64,000 nt of DNA from Phil1 sp040767925 (GCA_040767925.1 JAXGNN010000002.1:434001-498000), one strand, 5' to 3'. Positions 53,630-62,171 are shown, counted from the first letter of the stretch. Made by a program: numbers and translations. The notes: generated by a model from the sequence alone, not told the origin.

Positions 53630-54457
53630 ATGCAATCCAAAACCGTCTTCAAGAAGCTGGCCGTATTCATGCTCGTCCTTTCACTCGTGCTGTCGGTAGC
53701 GGGGACCGCGCTCGCCGACCACAGCCAGGGACAGGGCGGGCCGCAATCCAAGCCGGACACGGTCAACATCGTTTACGACCTGAATGGAGGCACGGCGGCC
53801 GCGGGGTTTGAAACCACTCAGACAGCGACCGTGTCGGGCAAGCACACGAACGATCCCGAGGCGACCTTCACGCTGCCCGGCGCCAACGCCGCCACGAAGG
53901 CAGGGCATGTTCTGACCGGCTGGAAGGTCGGGGGGAAAACCAAATCCTGCGGGGCTACCGTGACTGTAGACGTGGATTACAACCGCAACCGCAACAAGTG
54001 GAACGATATCTGCGTGGAGGCTGTGTGGATGGAGGTCAGGGAGGAGTCGTTCTACAACCTCTATTACACGGGCACCTTCATCGACGGCGCAATCTTCTGG
54101 CCCGCGGATGTGGTCGGCGTCACGGCCCCGCCCGCGCTCGCCGGCAACCCCTATCGCGCCGGGTACAACTTCACCGGCTGGAAGCCCGGCACGCTCGACT
54201 GGAGCAAGGCCGAGATCGTGATCAATGAGGAATATGTCAATCCGCCCAAAAAGCCCGCCTATATCAAGCGCATCATCACCTATACGATCCGCGTGGAGGG
54301 CAGCTTCACGCTGGAACCCGTGCCCGTGCAGCCGCAGCAGCCCCCGGTTGGGGCGCCCCAGACGGGCGCCGCCGAGTGGGCCGGCGTTGCCGGCGCGGCC
54401 GCCCTGCTCTCCTCCTTCGGCCTGGCGTTCATCGCCCGCCGCAGGAAGGACGACTGA
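53630..54457 (+). CDS. Cell-wall-anchored protein with InlB-type repeats
   Basis: 275 residues. A signal peptide (to about residue 28, TALAD) is followed by a domain beginning YDLNGGTAAAGFETT with GHVLTGWKVGGK, the beta-grasp pattern of Listeria-Bacteroides (Flg_new) repeats. A second copy is GNPYRAGYNFTGWKPG. After a Pro/Gln linker the C-terminus has GAPQTG, a hydrophobic helix and RRRK, a sortase sorting signal of the (A/L)PxTG type. GAGGAGG precedes the ATG. It should be linked to the wall, perhaps by a sortase elsewhere; whether the class B sortase at 42.7 kb acts on it is unknown. Confidence 0.87.
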   Translation: MQSKTVFKKLAVFMLVLSLVLSVAGTALADHSQGQGGPQSKPDTVNIVYDLNGGTAAAGFETTQTATVSGKHTNDPEATFTLPGANAATKAGHVLTGWKVGGKTKSCGATVTVDVDYNRNRNKWNDICVEAVWMEVREESFYNLYYTGTFIDGAIFWPADVVGVTAPPALAGNPYRAGYNFTGWKPGTLDWSKAEIVINEEYVNPPKKPAYIKRIITYTIRVEGSFTLEPVPVQPQQPPVGAPQTGAAEWAGVAGAAALLSSFGLAFIARRRKDD

Positions 54458-54484
54458 GCGCGGTCGGAACCGATTCGATCCACC

Positions 54485-54515
54485 AGGGGAGCGGCCTCGG
54501 GCTGTTCCCCTTTTT
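54485..54515 (+). terminator. Terminator of the wall-anchored protein gene
   Basis: A 12-bp stem, AGGGGAGCGGCC with GGCTGTTCCCCT (two G-U pairs) around a TCG loop, followed by TTTTT. Confidence 0.85.
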
Positions 54516-54527
54516 ATGCGCGGCCGC

Positions 54528-54558
54528 AAAACAAAACGGAGCCGATCGCGCGGCTCCG
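54528..54558 (-). terminator. Terminator of rpsF-ssb-rpsR
   Basis: CGGAGCCG and CGGCTCCG (54537-54558) pair perfectly; TTTTGTTTT follows on the minus strand. Confidence 0.82.
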
Positions 54559-54593
54559 ACTAACGTTCTTCGGGTGTGGTGTTTTAGTTTTCC

Positions 54594-54836
54594 TTAGTCC
54601 GAAACATAGGGCAACAGGGCGACCTGGCGCGCGCGCTTGATGGCGATGGCGAGCTCCCTCTGGTGCTTGGCGCATACGCCGCTCATCCTGCGGGGCATGA
54701 TCTTGCCTCGCTCGGTCGTGAACTTGCGCAGCCGCGGCACGTCCTTGTAATCGATATGCTCAACCTTATCGGCGCAGAAAGCGCAAACCTTGCGCCTGCC
54801 CTTGCGCGGACGGGGCTTCATTTTGCGGTCTTCCAT
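54594..54836 (-). CDS. rpsR: Ribosomal protein bS18
   Basis: 80 residues. RRKVCAFCADKVEHIDYKDVPRLRKFTTERGKIMPRRMSGVCAKHQRELAIAIKRARQVALLPY is typical bS18. Cys-x-x-Cys and the later Cys and His make it the zinc-binding form. It pairs with bS6 on the small subunit. The operon order rpsF-ssb-rpsR is conserved in Bacillota. Confidence 0.97.
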   Translation of the reverse strand: MEDRKMKPRPRKGRRKVCAFCADKVEHIDYKDVPRLRKFTTERGKIMPRRMSGVCAKHQRELAIAIKRARQVALLPYVSD

Positions 54837-54875
54837 GATGAGAAATCTCCTTTCATAAATTCATCGGGACGGCGC

Positions 54876-55307
54876 TCAGAAGGGGAGCTGATCGTCCTCG
54901 ATGTCGATGAATCCTTCCGGGGCCTGCTGCTGCGCGGGCTCGGGGCGGCCGTATTCGCCGCCGCCGGGCGCGCCGGAGCCTTCCCTGCCGTCGCGGGGCG
55001 AGAGGAATTCGATCTCGTCCGCCACGATCTCGGTAACGTAACGCTTCGTGCCGTCCTTGGCCTCGTAGTTGCGCGTTTGCAACTCGCCGACCACCGCAAC
55101 CTTGCGGCCCTTGGCGAGATAGCGCCCGCAGAGGTCCGCGAGCTGGCGCCAGGCCACAACGTCAAAAAAGTCCGAAACGCGCTCCCCCTGCTGGTTCTGG
55201 AAGCGGCGCGTCACCGCGATGCGGAACGTGCATACGCTCGTCCCGCCGCCGGTCGTGCGGACGTCGGGGTCCTTTGTCAGGTTGCCGGTCAGAAACACCT
55301 TGTTCAT
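54876..55307 (-). CDS. ssb: Single-stranded DNA-binding protein
   Basis: 143 residues. An OB fold (NKVFLTGNLTKDPDVRTTGGGTSVCTFRIAVTR; DFFDVVAWRQLADLCGRYLAKGRKVAVVGELQTR) is followed by a Gly/Pro/Gln-rich linker and the acidic tip DDQLPF that recruits repair partners. It lies between rpsF and rpsR, as usual, with AAAGG upstream of the ATG. Confidence 0.96.
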   Translation of the reverse strand: MNKVFLTGNLTKDPDVRTTGGGTSVCTFRIAVTRRFQNQQGERVSDFFDVVAWRQLADLCGRYLAKGRKVAVVGELQTRNYEAKDGTKRYVTEIVADEIEFLSPRDGREGSGAPGGGEYGRPEPAQQQAPEGFIDIEDDQLPF

Positions 55308-55338
55308 TGCATTACCAACCTTTCCTTAGCACGGGTGC

Positions 55339-55626
55339 TTACGCGTCCTTGCGGATGACGAGATAGCGGATGATATTCTCATCGTTATTGAAGTTACGCT
55401 CAAGCTCCTTGGGGAGCTCGGACGAACCCGCAAACATAAGCAGCACATAGTAACCCTCGGTCTTGTAGTCGATGGGATAGGCCAGACGGCGCTTGCCCCA
55501 CTCGTCCACGCTGCCGATCTCGCCGCCGTTGGCGGTTATGATGCCCGAAAACTTCGCGATGAGGGCCTTGACGGCCTCGTCCTCAAGTTCGGGCGCGATC
55601 ACATACATAGCTTCGTATTTGTTCAC
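55339..55626 (-). CDS. rpsF: Ribosomal protein bS6
   Basis: 95 residues, exactly the usual size, when started at the GTG at 55626 (MNKYEAMYVIAPEL). AAGGAGG lies 8 bases upstream; frames further upstream are not needed. WGKRRLAYPIDYKTEGYYVLLMF is the bS6 core. It heads the operon and, in many bacteria, with bS18 represses it through a leader hairpin. Confidence 0.95.
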   Translation of the reverse strand: MNKYEAMYVIAPELEDEAVKALIAKFSGIITANGGEIGSVDEWGKRRLAYPIDYKTEGYYVLLMFAGSSELPKELERNFNNDENIIRYLVIRKDA

Positions 55627-55655
55627 GCATTTCACCTCCTTATGGTCTGATGGCA

Positions 55656-55683
55656 CCGCCTCGAGGACGGCGCAAGAAGTACG
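55656..55683 (-). promoter_or_regulatory. Leader hairpin of rpsF, candidate S6:S18 binding site
   Basis: The leader RNA can fold GCGCCGTC around CTCG to AGGCGGTGC, placing CCG and GGCGG elements near those of the S6:S18 mRNA motif. I cannot test it against the known alignment. Confidence 0.35.
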
Positions 55684-55693
55684 TTAGCATCGC

Positions 55694-55722
55694 ATTATAT
55701 CACATCGTTTTCGCGCGCGCAA
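55694..55722 (-). promoter_or_regulatory. Promoter of rpsF-ssb-rpsR
   Basis: On the minus strand TTGCGC (55717-55722) and TATAAT (55694-55699) are 17 bases apart, with an extended -10 TGA. Confidence 0.72.
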
Positions 55723-55750
55723 GCCCGGGTTTCCCCTTTTTCCCCGCGCG

Positions 55751-56509
55751 TCAGGGCTTTTTCGCGACGATCAGAAAGCGGTGCTCGAGGCTTTTCACCG
55801 CGCCGCGCTCGTCGACCTCGCGCTGGAGGGCGAAGAGCTCCGCGCGGCACCTGTCCACCGAAAAGCCGGGGAACTCCCACTCGATCACGCGCGCAAAATA
55901 CACGAGCGCGCCGACGTCGAAAAAGCGCAGCTCGGGGAAGTATTCCTTTTTTTCGAGGAGCCTGAAGCCTTCTTTTTCAAAGCGCGCGCTCTCGTGCGCG
56001 AGGTCGTGCAGCGGATACGCGGGCTGGTAATCGGGAATAAGCCTGCCCGCAAGCAGCGTGTTGTTGCGCCCGCCCACCTGCTGCGTGACGAATGCGCCGC
56101 CAGGCTTGAGCACGCGCTTCACCTCGTCCGCCCGATAGGAGCCGTGGCGGTTGAGGACGAGGTCGAAGCTCTCCGCGTCGAAGGGCAGAGGTTCCTTTTC
56201 GGGGTCGCATTCCGCGACGACGATGCCGAGGGGTTCGAGCTCGTTTTTGCACACTTCGCAGTTGGGCGGGTACGATTCCGTCACCGCCGTCTTTTCATAG
56301 GGGTGCCGGAGCGTCAAAAGGTATTCCCCGCCGCCCGTATCCATGTCGAGTATGTCACATTCCGGCCGGAGGAAGCGCCGCACGGCGGCGTCGTAATCCC
56401 AGGGGAGGGGTTCCTCCTCCCATCGGCCGTCCAGATGCGAGAAATCCCATCCCCCGAAGGGGAATTCCTCCTCGAAGCGCCACATGTCGAGAAGCTGCTT
56501 TTCCGTCAT
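55751..56509 (-). CDS. Class I SAM-dependent methyltransferase
   Basis: 252 residues. The SAM-binding motif I is CDILDMDTGGGEYLL; ESFDLVLNRHGSY and VKRVLKPGGAFVTQQVG are motifs IV and V. It lacks a clue to the substrate, though a tRNA or small-molecule target is possible. GGGAGG lies 6 bases before the ATG. It starts 34 bases after gltX and is probably co-transcribed. Confidence 0.85.
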   Translation of the reverse strand: MTEKQLLDMWRFEEEFPFGGWDFSHLDGRWEEEPLPWDYDAAVRRFLRPECDILDMDTGGGEYLLTLRHPYEKTAVTESYPPNCEVCKNELEPLGIVVAECDPEKEPLPFDAESFDLVLNRHGSYRADEVKRVLKPGGAFVTQQVGGRNNTLLAGRLIPDYQPAYPLHDLAHESARFEKEGFRLLEKKEYFPELRFFDVGALVYFARVIEWEFPGFSVDRCRAELFALQREVDERGAVKSLEHRFLIVAKKP

Positions 56510-56543
56510 ATCTGCCTCCCGTCCCGATTTTTCCGGTTTCGAT

Positions 56544-57989
56544 TCAGCCGAGTTTCTTCCGCCCGAGGGCGATGCGCCGGAGCGACTCCTCCCTGCCCAG
56601 CAGGAAGGCGATCTCGATGGCGCCGCCCGGGGTGACCTGCCTGCCCGCGAGCGCGATGCGCACGGGCCAGAGCAGCGTGCCGTTCCTCATGCCGTTTTTT
56701 TCCGCCATGCCGATGAGAGCGGCATGCAGAGCTTCCTCCGTCCATTCGGGCAGTTCCCGCAGGGCGGGGAGCACCATGTCGAGCACGCTTTTGGAGATCT
56801 CCGCGTCCGTTTTGGACTTCTTGTTGGTGAAGAGCTCCACGTCATAGTCTTCGTCGAGCGAAACGAGAAAATCCACCATCCCCGGCAGCAGCCCGAACAC
56901 CTCGGTGCGCGGCTGCAAAATGCGGCGGAGCACATCGCGATCCATCCGGGCGACGCCCGCCTTCTCATACCACGGCAGCGCCGCCTCGGTATACTGCTCA
57001 GGCGTGAGCCGCCTGATATACTCCGCGTTCATCCAGGTGAGCTTGGCGATGTCGAAGATCGCGGGGGACTTGCTGAGGCCCTCGAGCGAGAAGGCGTCCT
57101 GCAGCTCGTCGAGCGTGAAGAACTCGCGCTCGTCCCCCGGGTTCCAGCCGAGCAGCGCGATGTAGTTGACGATGGCGTCCTTGAGGAAGCCCTTGCCGAT
57201 GAAATCCTCATAATACGCGTCGCCCGTGCGCTTAGAAAGCTTATGCTGCGCGTCGCGCATGACGCTGTTGAGGTGGATGTACACGGGCTTCTCCCAGCCG
57301 AAGGCCTCGTAGAGGAGGTTGTATTTCGGCGTGGAGGCGAGGTATTCGTTGCCGCGCATGACGTGGGTGACGGCCATGGTGTGGTCGTCCACGACGTTCG
57401 CGAAATTATAGGTGGGCATGCCGTCGGCCTTGATGAGGATCTGGTCGTCGAGGTCGGCGCAGTCGATGGCGATGCGGCCGTAGAGCACGTCGTCGAACGA
57501 GGCCTCGCCATGAAGCGGCACGTTCTGGCGGATGACGTAAGGGACGCCCGCGTCGAGCTTTTTCTGAATCTCCGCCCCGGAGAGGTTCAGGCAGTGCTTG
57601 TCGTATTTGAAGGTTTCGCCCCGCGCGGAAGCCTCGGCGCGGCGCGCGTCCAATTCCTCGTTCGCGCAGAAGCAATAGTAGGCCCCGCCCGTCTCGACGA
57701 GCCGCTTCGCGTAGGGAAGGTACATGTCCTTGCGCTCGCTCTGCACGTAGGGGCCGTAGTCCCCGCCCACGTCGGGGCCCTCGTCCCAGGTAATGCCGAT
57801 GCCTTTGAGCGTGCGGTAGATGACCTCCGTCGCGCCTTCGACATAGCGGTTCTGGTCCGTATCCTCGATGCGCAGGATGAACGTGCCGCCGCACTTCCTG
57901 GTGAAAAGGTAGGTATAAAGCGCCGTACGCATGCCTCCCAGGTGCATGTAGCCCGTGGGGCTCGGCGCGAATCTGGTCCGGATGGTCAT
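56544..57989 (-). CDS. gltX: Glutamyl-tRNA synthetase
   Basis: 481 residues. The class I signature RFAPSPTGYMHLGGMRTALY and KMSKS-like HKLSKRTGD are present, with GPYVQSERKDMYLPYA and YHPxN-like regions of bacterial GltX. It attaches Glu to tRNA-Glu. GGGGGAG lies 6 bases before the ATG at 57989; the in-frame extension to 58115 comes from the repeat array and is rejected. Confidence 0.95.
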   Translation of the reverse strand: MTIRTRFAPSPTGYMHLGGMRTALYTYLFTRKCGGTFILRIEDTDQNRYVEGATEVIYRTLKGIGITWDEGPDVGGDYGPYVQSERKDMYLPYAKRLVETGGAYYCFCANEELDARRAEASARGETFKYDKHCLNLSGAEIQKKLDAGVPYVIRQNVPLHGEASFDDVLYGRIAIDCADLDDQILIKADGMPTYNFANVVDDHTMAVTHVMRGNEYLASTPKYNLLYEAFGWEKPVYIHLNSVMRDAQHKLSKRTGDAYYEDFIGKGFLKDAIVNYIALLGWNPGDEREFFTLDELQDAFSLEGLSKSPAIFDIAKLTWMNAEYIRRLTPEQYTEAALPWYEKAGVARMDRDVLRRILQPRTEVFGLLPGMVDFLVSLDEDYDVELFTNKKSKTDAEISKSVLDMVLPALRELPEWTEEALHAALIGMAEKNGMRNGTLLWPVRIALAGRQVTPGGAIEIAFLLGREESLRRIALGRKKLG

Positions 57990-58058
57990 TTCATCTCCCC
58001 CTTGCGTATGCCGGACGGATATAAAATCCGCCCCTGCGGCACCATGTGTTTTTACCGC

Positions 58059-58470
58059 GGGCCGATATGGAATCGGCCCCCTACAGCCCGCCCGCGGCGC
58101 GTTCCCGATTGTCAATTATCAATTGCCAATTGTCAATTGCCTCGTGGTTCGGGCCGATATGGAATCGGCCCCTACAACCCGCCCGCGGCGGCGTCCCCCG
58201 ATTGTCAATTGCCTCGTGGTTCGGGCCGATATGGAATCGGCCTCTACAGCCCGCCCGCGGCGGCGTCCCCTTGATTGTCAATTATCAATTATCAATTGTC
58301 AATTGCCTCGTGGTTCGGGCCGATATGGAATCGGCCCCTACAGCCCGCGGCGGCGTCCCCTTAATTGTCAATTGCCTCGTGGTTCGGGCCGATATGGAAT
58401 CGGCCCTCTACAGCCCGCCCGCGGCGGCGTCCCCTTGATTGTCAATTATCAATTGTCAATTGTCAATTGA
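58059..58470. repeat. Five-unit direct repeat array with palindromic cores
   Basis: Units begin at 58059, 58151, 58223, 58317 and 58386 with lengths of about 92, 72, 94, 69 and 85 bases. Each has a hairpin GGGCCGAT-ATGGA-ATCGGCCC, then CTACAGCCCGCCCGCGGCGG-like DNA, then copies of TTGTCAA/TTATCAA, then GCCTCGTGGTTC. A diverged unit (CGGAT/ATCCG) precedes it at 58013-58045. The array fills the gltX-glnS gap and its last copy covers the glnS stop codon. Confidence 0.88.
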
Positions 58471-60115
58471 CCCTAAAGCTGTCCTTCAGCCCCACGGCCC
58501 GGTTGAACACGGGCGCGTCCTGCGTATGCTCGAGGTCCGCGCAGAAATAGCCCGTGCGGATGAACTGGAAGCGCTCGCCGGGCGTTGCCTTCGCGAGGGC
58601 GGGCTCCACGAAGCCGCGCGCGATTTTGAGCGAGTCGGGGTTGAGCCGTTCGATGAAGTCGCGCGCGTCGTCCTCGGCCGCATCGAGAAGGAGCGGCTCG
58701 TAGAGGCGGAATCCCGCGGGCACGGCGTCCTTCGCGCAAAGCCAGTGCAGCGTGCCCTTGACCTTCCTTTCGCATTCGCCGGATTTCGTTTCCGGGTCGT
58801 AGGTGCAGTAGACGGTCGCGACGTTCCCTGCCTCGTCCGTTTCGTAGCGCGTGCAACGCACGATGTACGCGCCCTTGAGGCGCACTTCGCCTTCGGGCTT
58901 CAGGCGGAAATACTTCTTGGGCGGGTCGATCGCGAAATCCTCCCGCTCGATATAGAGCTCCCTGCCAAAGCGCGCCTTGCGCGTCCCCAACTCGGGACGG
59001 TCGGGCAGGTTCTCGAATTCCACCTCGTGGTATTCGCTCTCCCCCATGTTCTCGACGACGAGGCGGATGGGGTCGAGTATGGCGTTCATGCGAAACGCGC
59101 GCGCGTTGAGGTCCTCGCGGAGGCAATGCTCGAGCATGGCCGTGTCGACCACGGAATCGGCCTTGGCGATGCCCGCGCGCAGGAGGAAGTCGCGGATGGC
59201 CTCGGGCGTGTAGCCGCGGCGCCTCAGGCCGCAGAGCGTGGGCATGCGCGGATCGTCCCAGCCGGAGACATGGTTTTCCTCGACGAGGCGGCGAAGGTAC
59301 CGCTTGCTCATGACGGTGTTGGTGAGGTTGAGGCGCGCGAACTCGATCTGGCGCGGCAGGGGCTCGGGGAAATCGCAGTTTTCCGTGACCCAGTCGTAAA
59401 GCGGCCTGTGCGCCTCGTATTCGAGCGAGCAGAGCGAGTGCGTGATGCCCTCGATCGCGTCCTGAATCGGGTGGGCGAAGTCGTACATCGGATAGATGCA
59501 CCACTTGTCCCCCGTGTGGTGGTGGGTAAAGTGGCGGATGCGGTAGATCGCGGGGTCCCGCATGTTGATGTTGGGCGAGGCCATGTCGATCTTCGCGCGC
59601 AGCGTGCGCGCGCCGTCCTCGAACTCCCCGTCCCGCATGCGGTAAAAGAGGTCGAGATTCTCCCCGACGGAGCGGTCGCGGTAGGGCGAGTTCCTGCCGG
59701 GCTCGGTGAGCGTGCCGCGGTATTCGCGCATCTCGTCCCTGGTGAGGTCGTCCACATACGCGAGGCCCTTTTTGATGAGCAGCACCGCCAAATCAAAGCA
59801 GGTATCGAAATAATCGCTGCCGAAGCAGAGCTTGTCCCACTGGAAGCCGAGCCAGTTGATATCGTATTCTATGGCCTCGACGTACTCCACGTCCTCCTTG
59901 GCGGGGTTCGTGTCGTCAAAGCGCAGATTGCAGGTGCCGCCGAATTTTTCCGCCATCGAAAAGTCGATGAAGAGCGCCTTCGCGTGGCCGATGTGCAGAT
60001 AGCCGTTCGGCTCGGGCGGGAAGCGCGTGCGAATGTGCAAAAGGCCTTTTTCGGCGATGTCCTGCTCGATAAACTCCTCTATGAAATTTTTCGGCGCCGA
60101 TGCGAGCTCCTCCAT
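58463..60115 (-). CDS. glnS: Glutaminyl-tRNA synthetase
   Basis: 550 residues. RTRFPPEPNGYLHIGHAKAL is the HIGH region of GlnS, and NTVMSKRYLRRLV is the KMSKS loop. The beta-barrel C-terminal domain is present (IRLVVENMGESEYHEVEF...). It charges tRNA-Gln directly, so this organism may not need Gat amidotransferase for glutamine. ATG at 60115 is taken with AAAGGA 10 bases upstream; a GTG at 60124 is possible. The final codons GTC AAT TGA lie in the repeat array, so the natural stop may have been lost. Confidence 0.95.
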   Translation of the reverse strand: MEELASAPKNFIEEFIEQDIAEKGLLHIRTRFPPEPNGYLHIGHAKALFIDFSMAEKFGGTCNLRFDDTNPAKEDVEYVEAIEYDINWLGFQWDKLCFGSDYFDTCFDLAVLLIKKGLAYVDDLTRDEMREYRGTLTEPGRNSPYRDRSVGENLDLFYRMRDGEFEDGARTLRAKIDMASPNINMRDPAIYRIRHFTHHHTGDKWCIYPMYDFAHPIQDAIEGITHSLCSLEYEAHRPLYDWVTENCDFPEPLPRQIEFARLNLTNTVMSKRYLRRLVEENHVSGWDDPRMPTLCGLRRRGYTPEAIRDFLLRAGIAKADSVVDTAMLEHCLREDLNARAFRMNAILDPIRLVVENMGESEYHEVEFENLPDRPELGTRKARFGRELYIEREDFAIDPPKKYFRLKPEGEVRLKGAYIVRCTRYETDEAGNVATVYCTYDPETKSGECERKVKGTLHWLCAKDAVPAGFRLYEPLLLDAAEDDARDFIERLNPDSLKIARGFVEPALAKATPGERFQFIRTGYFCADLEHTQDAPVFNRAVGLKDSFRVN

Positions 60116-60154
60116 TGCCTTCACGTCCTTTCAATCAATCGAAATATCCACACT

Positions 60155-60183
60155 ATTATCCTTAATTATAAAAGGATTGTCAA
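60155..60183 (-). promoter_or_regulatory. Promoter of glnS
   Basis: On the minus strand TTGACA (60178-60183) and GATAAT (60155-60160) are 17 bases apart, 40 bases before the start codon. Confidence 0.78.
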
Positions 60184-60292
60184 CGGGCGGCGCGGCGCGG
60201 GCCTGTTCCGGCCCAAGCGCGCAAATTCAAAAAAACGGCGCGCTGTTTTTTTGACGCACAATTCCCCGCGCCCTCGCGCATAAGATTAGCCC

Positions 60293-60880
60293 ATGATGAA
60301 CTATATCTGGGGCGCTATGATGATCGTCGGCCTCGTCTGGGGGATCGCCGCGGGGCGCGCCGAGGAGGTCGCCTCCGCCATGACCGAAGGCGCGGGCGAG
60401 GCGGTGACGCTGTGCATGACGCTCGCGGGCACCTACATGCTCTGGATGGGCGTATTGAACGTCGCCAAGTCCGCGCGCATGATCGAAGGGCTGGCGAAGG
60501 CCGCCGAGAAGCCGCTCTCCCGCCTGTTCCCCTCCTCGAAAAGCGCCGTCGCGCCCATCACGCTGAACCTCGCCGCGAACTTCTTTGGCGCGGGCAGCGC
60601 GGCGACGCCCTTCGGCCTCGAGGCGATGCGGGAGATGAGCGAAGCCTCCGGCAAGAGCGACGTCGCCACGGACGACATGTGCATGTTCCTCGCGCTCAAC
60701 TCCACCGCCATCGAATTGATCCCGGCGGGCGTGCTCGCGCTGCGCGCCGCCGCGGGCTCGGCGGACGTATTCTGCGTGGTGCTGCCGACGTTCGTCTCCT
60801 CCGTCGCCTGTTTTTTCGCGGCGGCCGCGCTCATGAAGCTGATGTGCAGGCTCTACCCCGTCAAAAGGAGAGGCAAATGA
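60293..60880 (+). CDS. spmA: Spore maturation protein A
   Basis: 195 residues with four to five membrane helices of the nucleoside-recognition/gate domain: YMLWMGVLNVAKSARMIEGLAKAAEKPLSRLFP and NLAANFFGAGSAATPFGLEAMREM are SpmA signatures. With SpmB it is needed for full dehydration of the spore core. No Shine-Dalgarno sequence precedes the double ATG at 60293/60296, so a leaderless mRNA or weak initiation is possible. It overlaps spmB by four bases. Confidence 0.93.
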   Translation: MMNYIWGAMMIVGLVWGIAAGRAEEVASAMTEGAGEAVTLCMTLAGTYMLWMGVLNVAKSARMIEGLAKAAEKPLSRLFPSSKSAVAPITLNLAANFFGAGSAATPFGLEAMREMSEASGKSDVATDDMCMFLALNSTAIELIPAGVLALRAAAGSADVFCVVLPTFVSSVACFFAAAALMKLMCRLYPVKRRGK

Positions 60881-61392
60881 ACTGGCTGCTGCCGGCGCTC
60901 GTGGCCGCGCTTCTCCTAATCGCGCTCCTTCGCAAGGCCGATCTGTACGACGCCTTCGTGCAGGGCGCGCGGGACGGGCTGCCGCTGCTCCTTCGCGTGC
61001 TCCCCTGCATGGCGGCGATGCTCATCGCCCTTCGCGTGCTGCGCGCCTCCGGCGCGCTCGAGGCGTTCATCGGCTTCCTCGCGCCCGCGCTCAAATGGAT
61101 CGGCATGCCGCCGGGGCTCGTGCCCCTGTTCGTGCTCCGGCCCTTCTCCGGCAGCGCCGCGATGTCGCTTTTAAAGGACGTGTTCGACGTCTCCGGGCCG
61201 GACAGCTTCGAGGGGGTCGCGGCGAGCATCATGCTCGGCTCCACCGAGACCGTCTTCTACACCGTGGCGCTCTATTTCGGCTCCGTCGGGGTGAAGAAAA
61301 CCCGCGCGACGATACCGGTCGCGCTCTTCGGCGCGCTGCTGGGCGCGGCGCTCTCGCTGCTCTTTACCGGAGTATTATTTGCATTCTCGTAA
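60877..61392 (+). CDS. spmB: Spore maturation protein B
   Basis: 171 residues with about four membrane helices; LRPFSGSAAMSLLKDVFDVSGPDSFEGVAASIMLGSTETVFYTVALYFGSVGVKKTR is the SpmB core. It starts at the ATG at 60877 overlapping the spmA stop (ATGA) with AAAGGAGAGG upstream. It acts with SpmA in the developing spore. Confidence 0.94.
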   Translation: MNWLLPALVAALLLIALLRKADLYDAFVQGARDGLPLLLRVLPCMAAMLIALRVLRASGALEAFIGFLAPALKWIGMPPGLVPLFVLRPFSGSAAMSLLKDVFDVSGPDSFEGVAASIMLGSTETVFYTVALYFGSVGVKKTRATIPVALFGALLGAALSLLFTGVLFAFS

Positions 61393-61457
61393 ACAATTTG
61401 TTAAAATGGACGCCGTAGAGAGGACGCAAAGCTTGCGCGTCCCGGAAGGAGCTTCGC

Positions 61458-62171
61458 GTGAGAATCGATACGGTACCGCTATACAACCGCATTTCAAACA
61501 GCCAGCTTGCCGCCAGCACCGTCATCGTCGTCGATGTGCTCCGGGCTTCCTCGAGCATCATCACGGCCGTTATGAACGGCGCGGGCCGCATCATCCCCGC
61601 GTCCGATCCCGGGGAGGCGGCGGCGCTCGCGCTGCGTCTGGGCGCGAAGGACTGCGTGCTCGCCGGCGAGCGCGGCGGGCTCCGCCTGCCGGATTTCGCG
61701 CTTGGCAATTCGCCCGCGGAGTTTACCGCGAAGGCCGTGCGCGACAAGCAGGTCATCCTCTCGACCACCAACGGCACGGAGGCCATCAACAGCGTGCGCT
61801 CGGCGAAGACCGCGCTCATCGGAGCCATGATCAACCGCAGCGCCGTCGCGAAGCGCGCGCTTGAAATCGGGGACGACGTGCTCATCGTCTGCGCGGGCAC
61901 CATGGGCCGCATTTCCGCGGACGACCTGTGCGCCGCGGGCGCCATCGCCGAGGCGATGAACGTCGCCGCCACCAAGCCGCTCGAGGCCACGGATTTCACG
62001 ATGGTCTGCTGCATGCTCTATGCCGACTGGCGCGAAGGGCGCGCCGACCTGTCCGTAACCGAGCATTATTCGAGGCTCGTCCGGCTCGGCCTCGAGGAGG
62101 ATGTGAAATACTGCTTCACGCCCGACGTTACGGACGTGGTCCCCGTCTACGACGGGGGCGTCATCCGATAA
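61458..62171 (+). CDS. comB: 2-phosphosulfolactate phosphatase-like protein (ComB)
   Basis: 237 residues. VIVVDVLRASSSIITAVMNGA, ERGGLRLPDFALGNSPAEF, LSTTNGTEAI and VCAGTMGRISADDLCAAGAIAEA are ComB-family motifs. ComB removes phosphate from 2-phosphosulfolactate, a coenzyme M precursor in methanogens; in bacteria it may make sulfolactate. It starts at GTG 61458 after GGAAGGAG, 65 bases after spmB. The spore-gene neighbour is notable because some Bacillus spores store sulfolactate. Confidence 0.88.
   Translation: MRIDTVPLYNRISNSQLAASTVIVVDVLRASSSIITAVMNGAGRIIPASDPGEAAALALRLGAKDCVLAGERGGLRLPDFALGNSPAEFTAKAVRDKQVILSTTNGTEAINSVRSAKTALIGAMINRSAVAKRALEIGDDVLIVCAGTMGRISADDLCAAGAIAEAMNVAATKPLEATDFTMVCCMLYADWREGRADLSVTEHYSRLVRLGLEEDVKYCFTPDVTDVVPVYDGGVIR

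Noticed and set aside
58046..58438. Open frame across the repeat array, which reads as DMESA repeats
   Set aside because: It is only the translation of the palindromic repeats; unit lengths are not multiples of three and frames shift between units.
58059..58470. CRISPR array
   Set aside because: Unit lengths vary from 69 to 94 and the sequences between the palindromes are themselves repeated, not unique spacers; no cas genes nearby.
58439..60283. 614-codon frame opposite glnS
   Set aside because: Antisense shadow; glnS has HIGH and KMSKS motifs and its own promoter.
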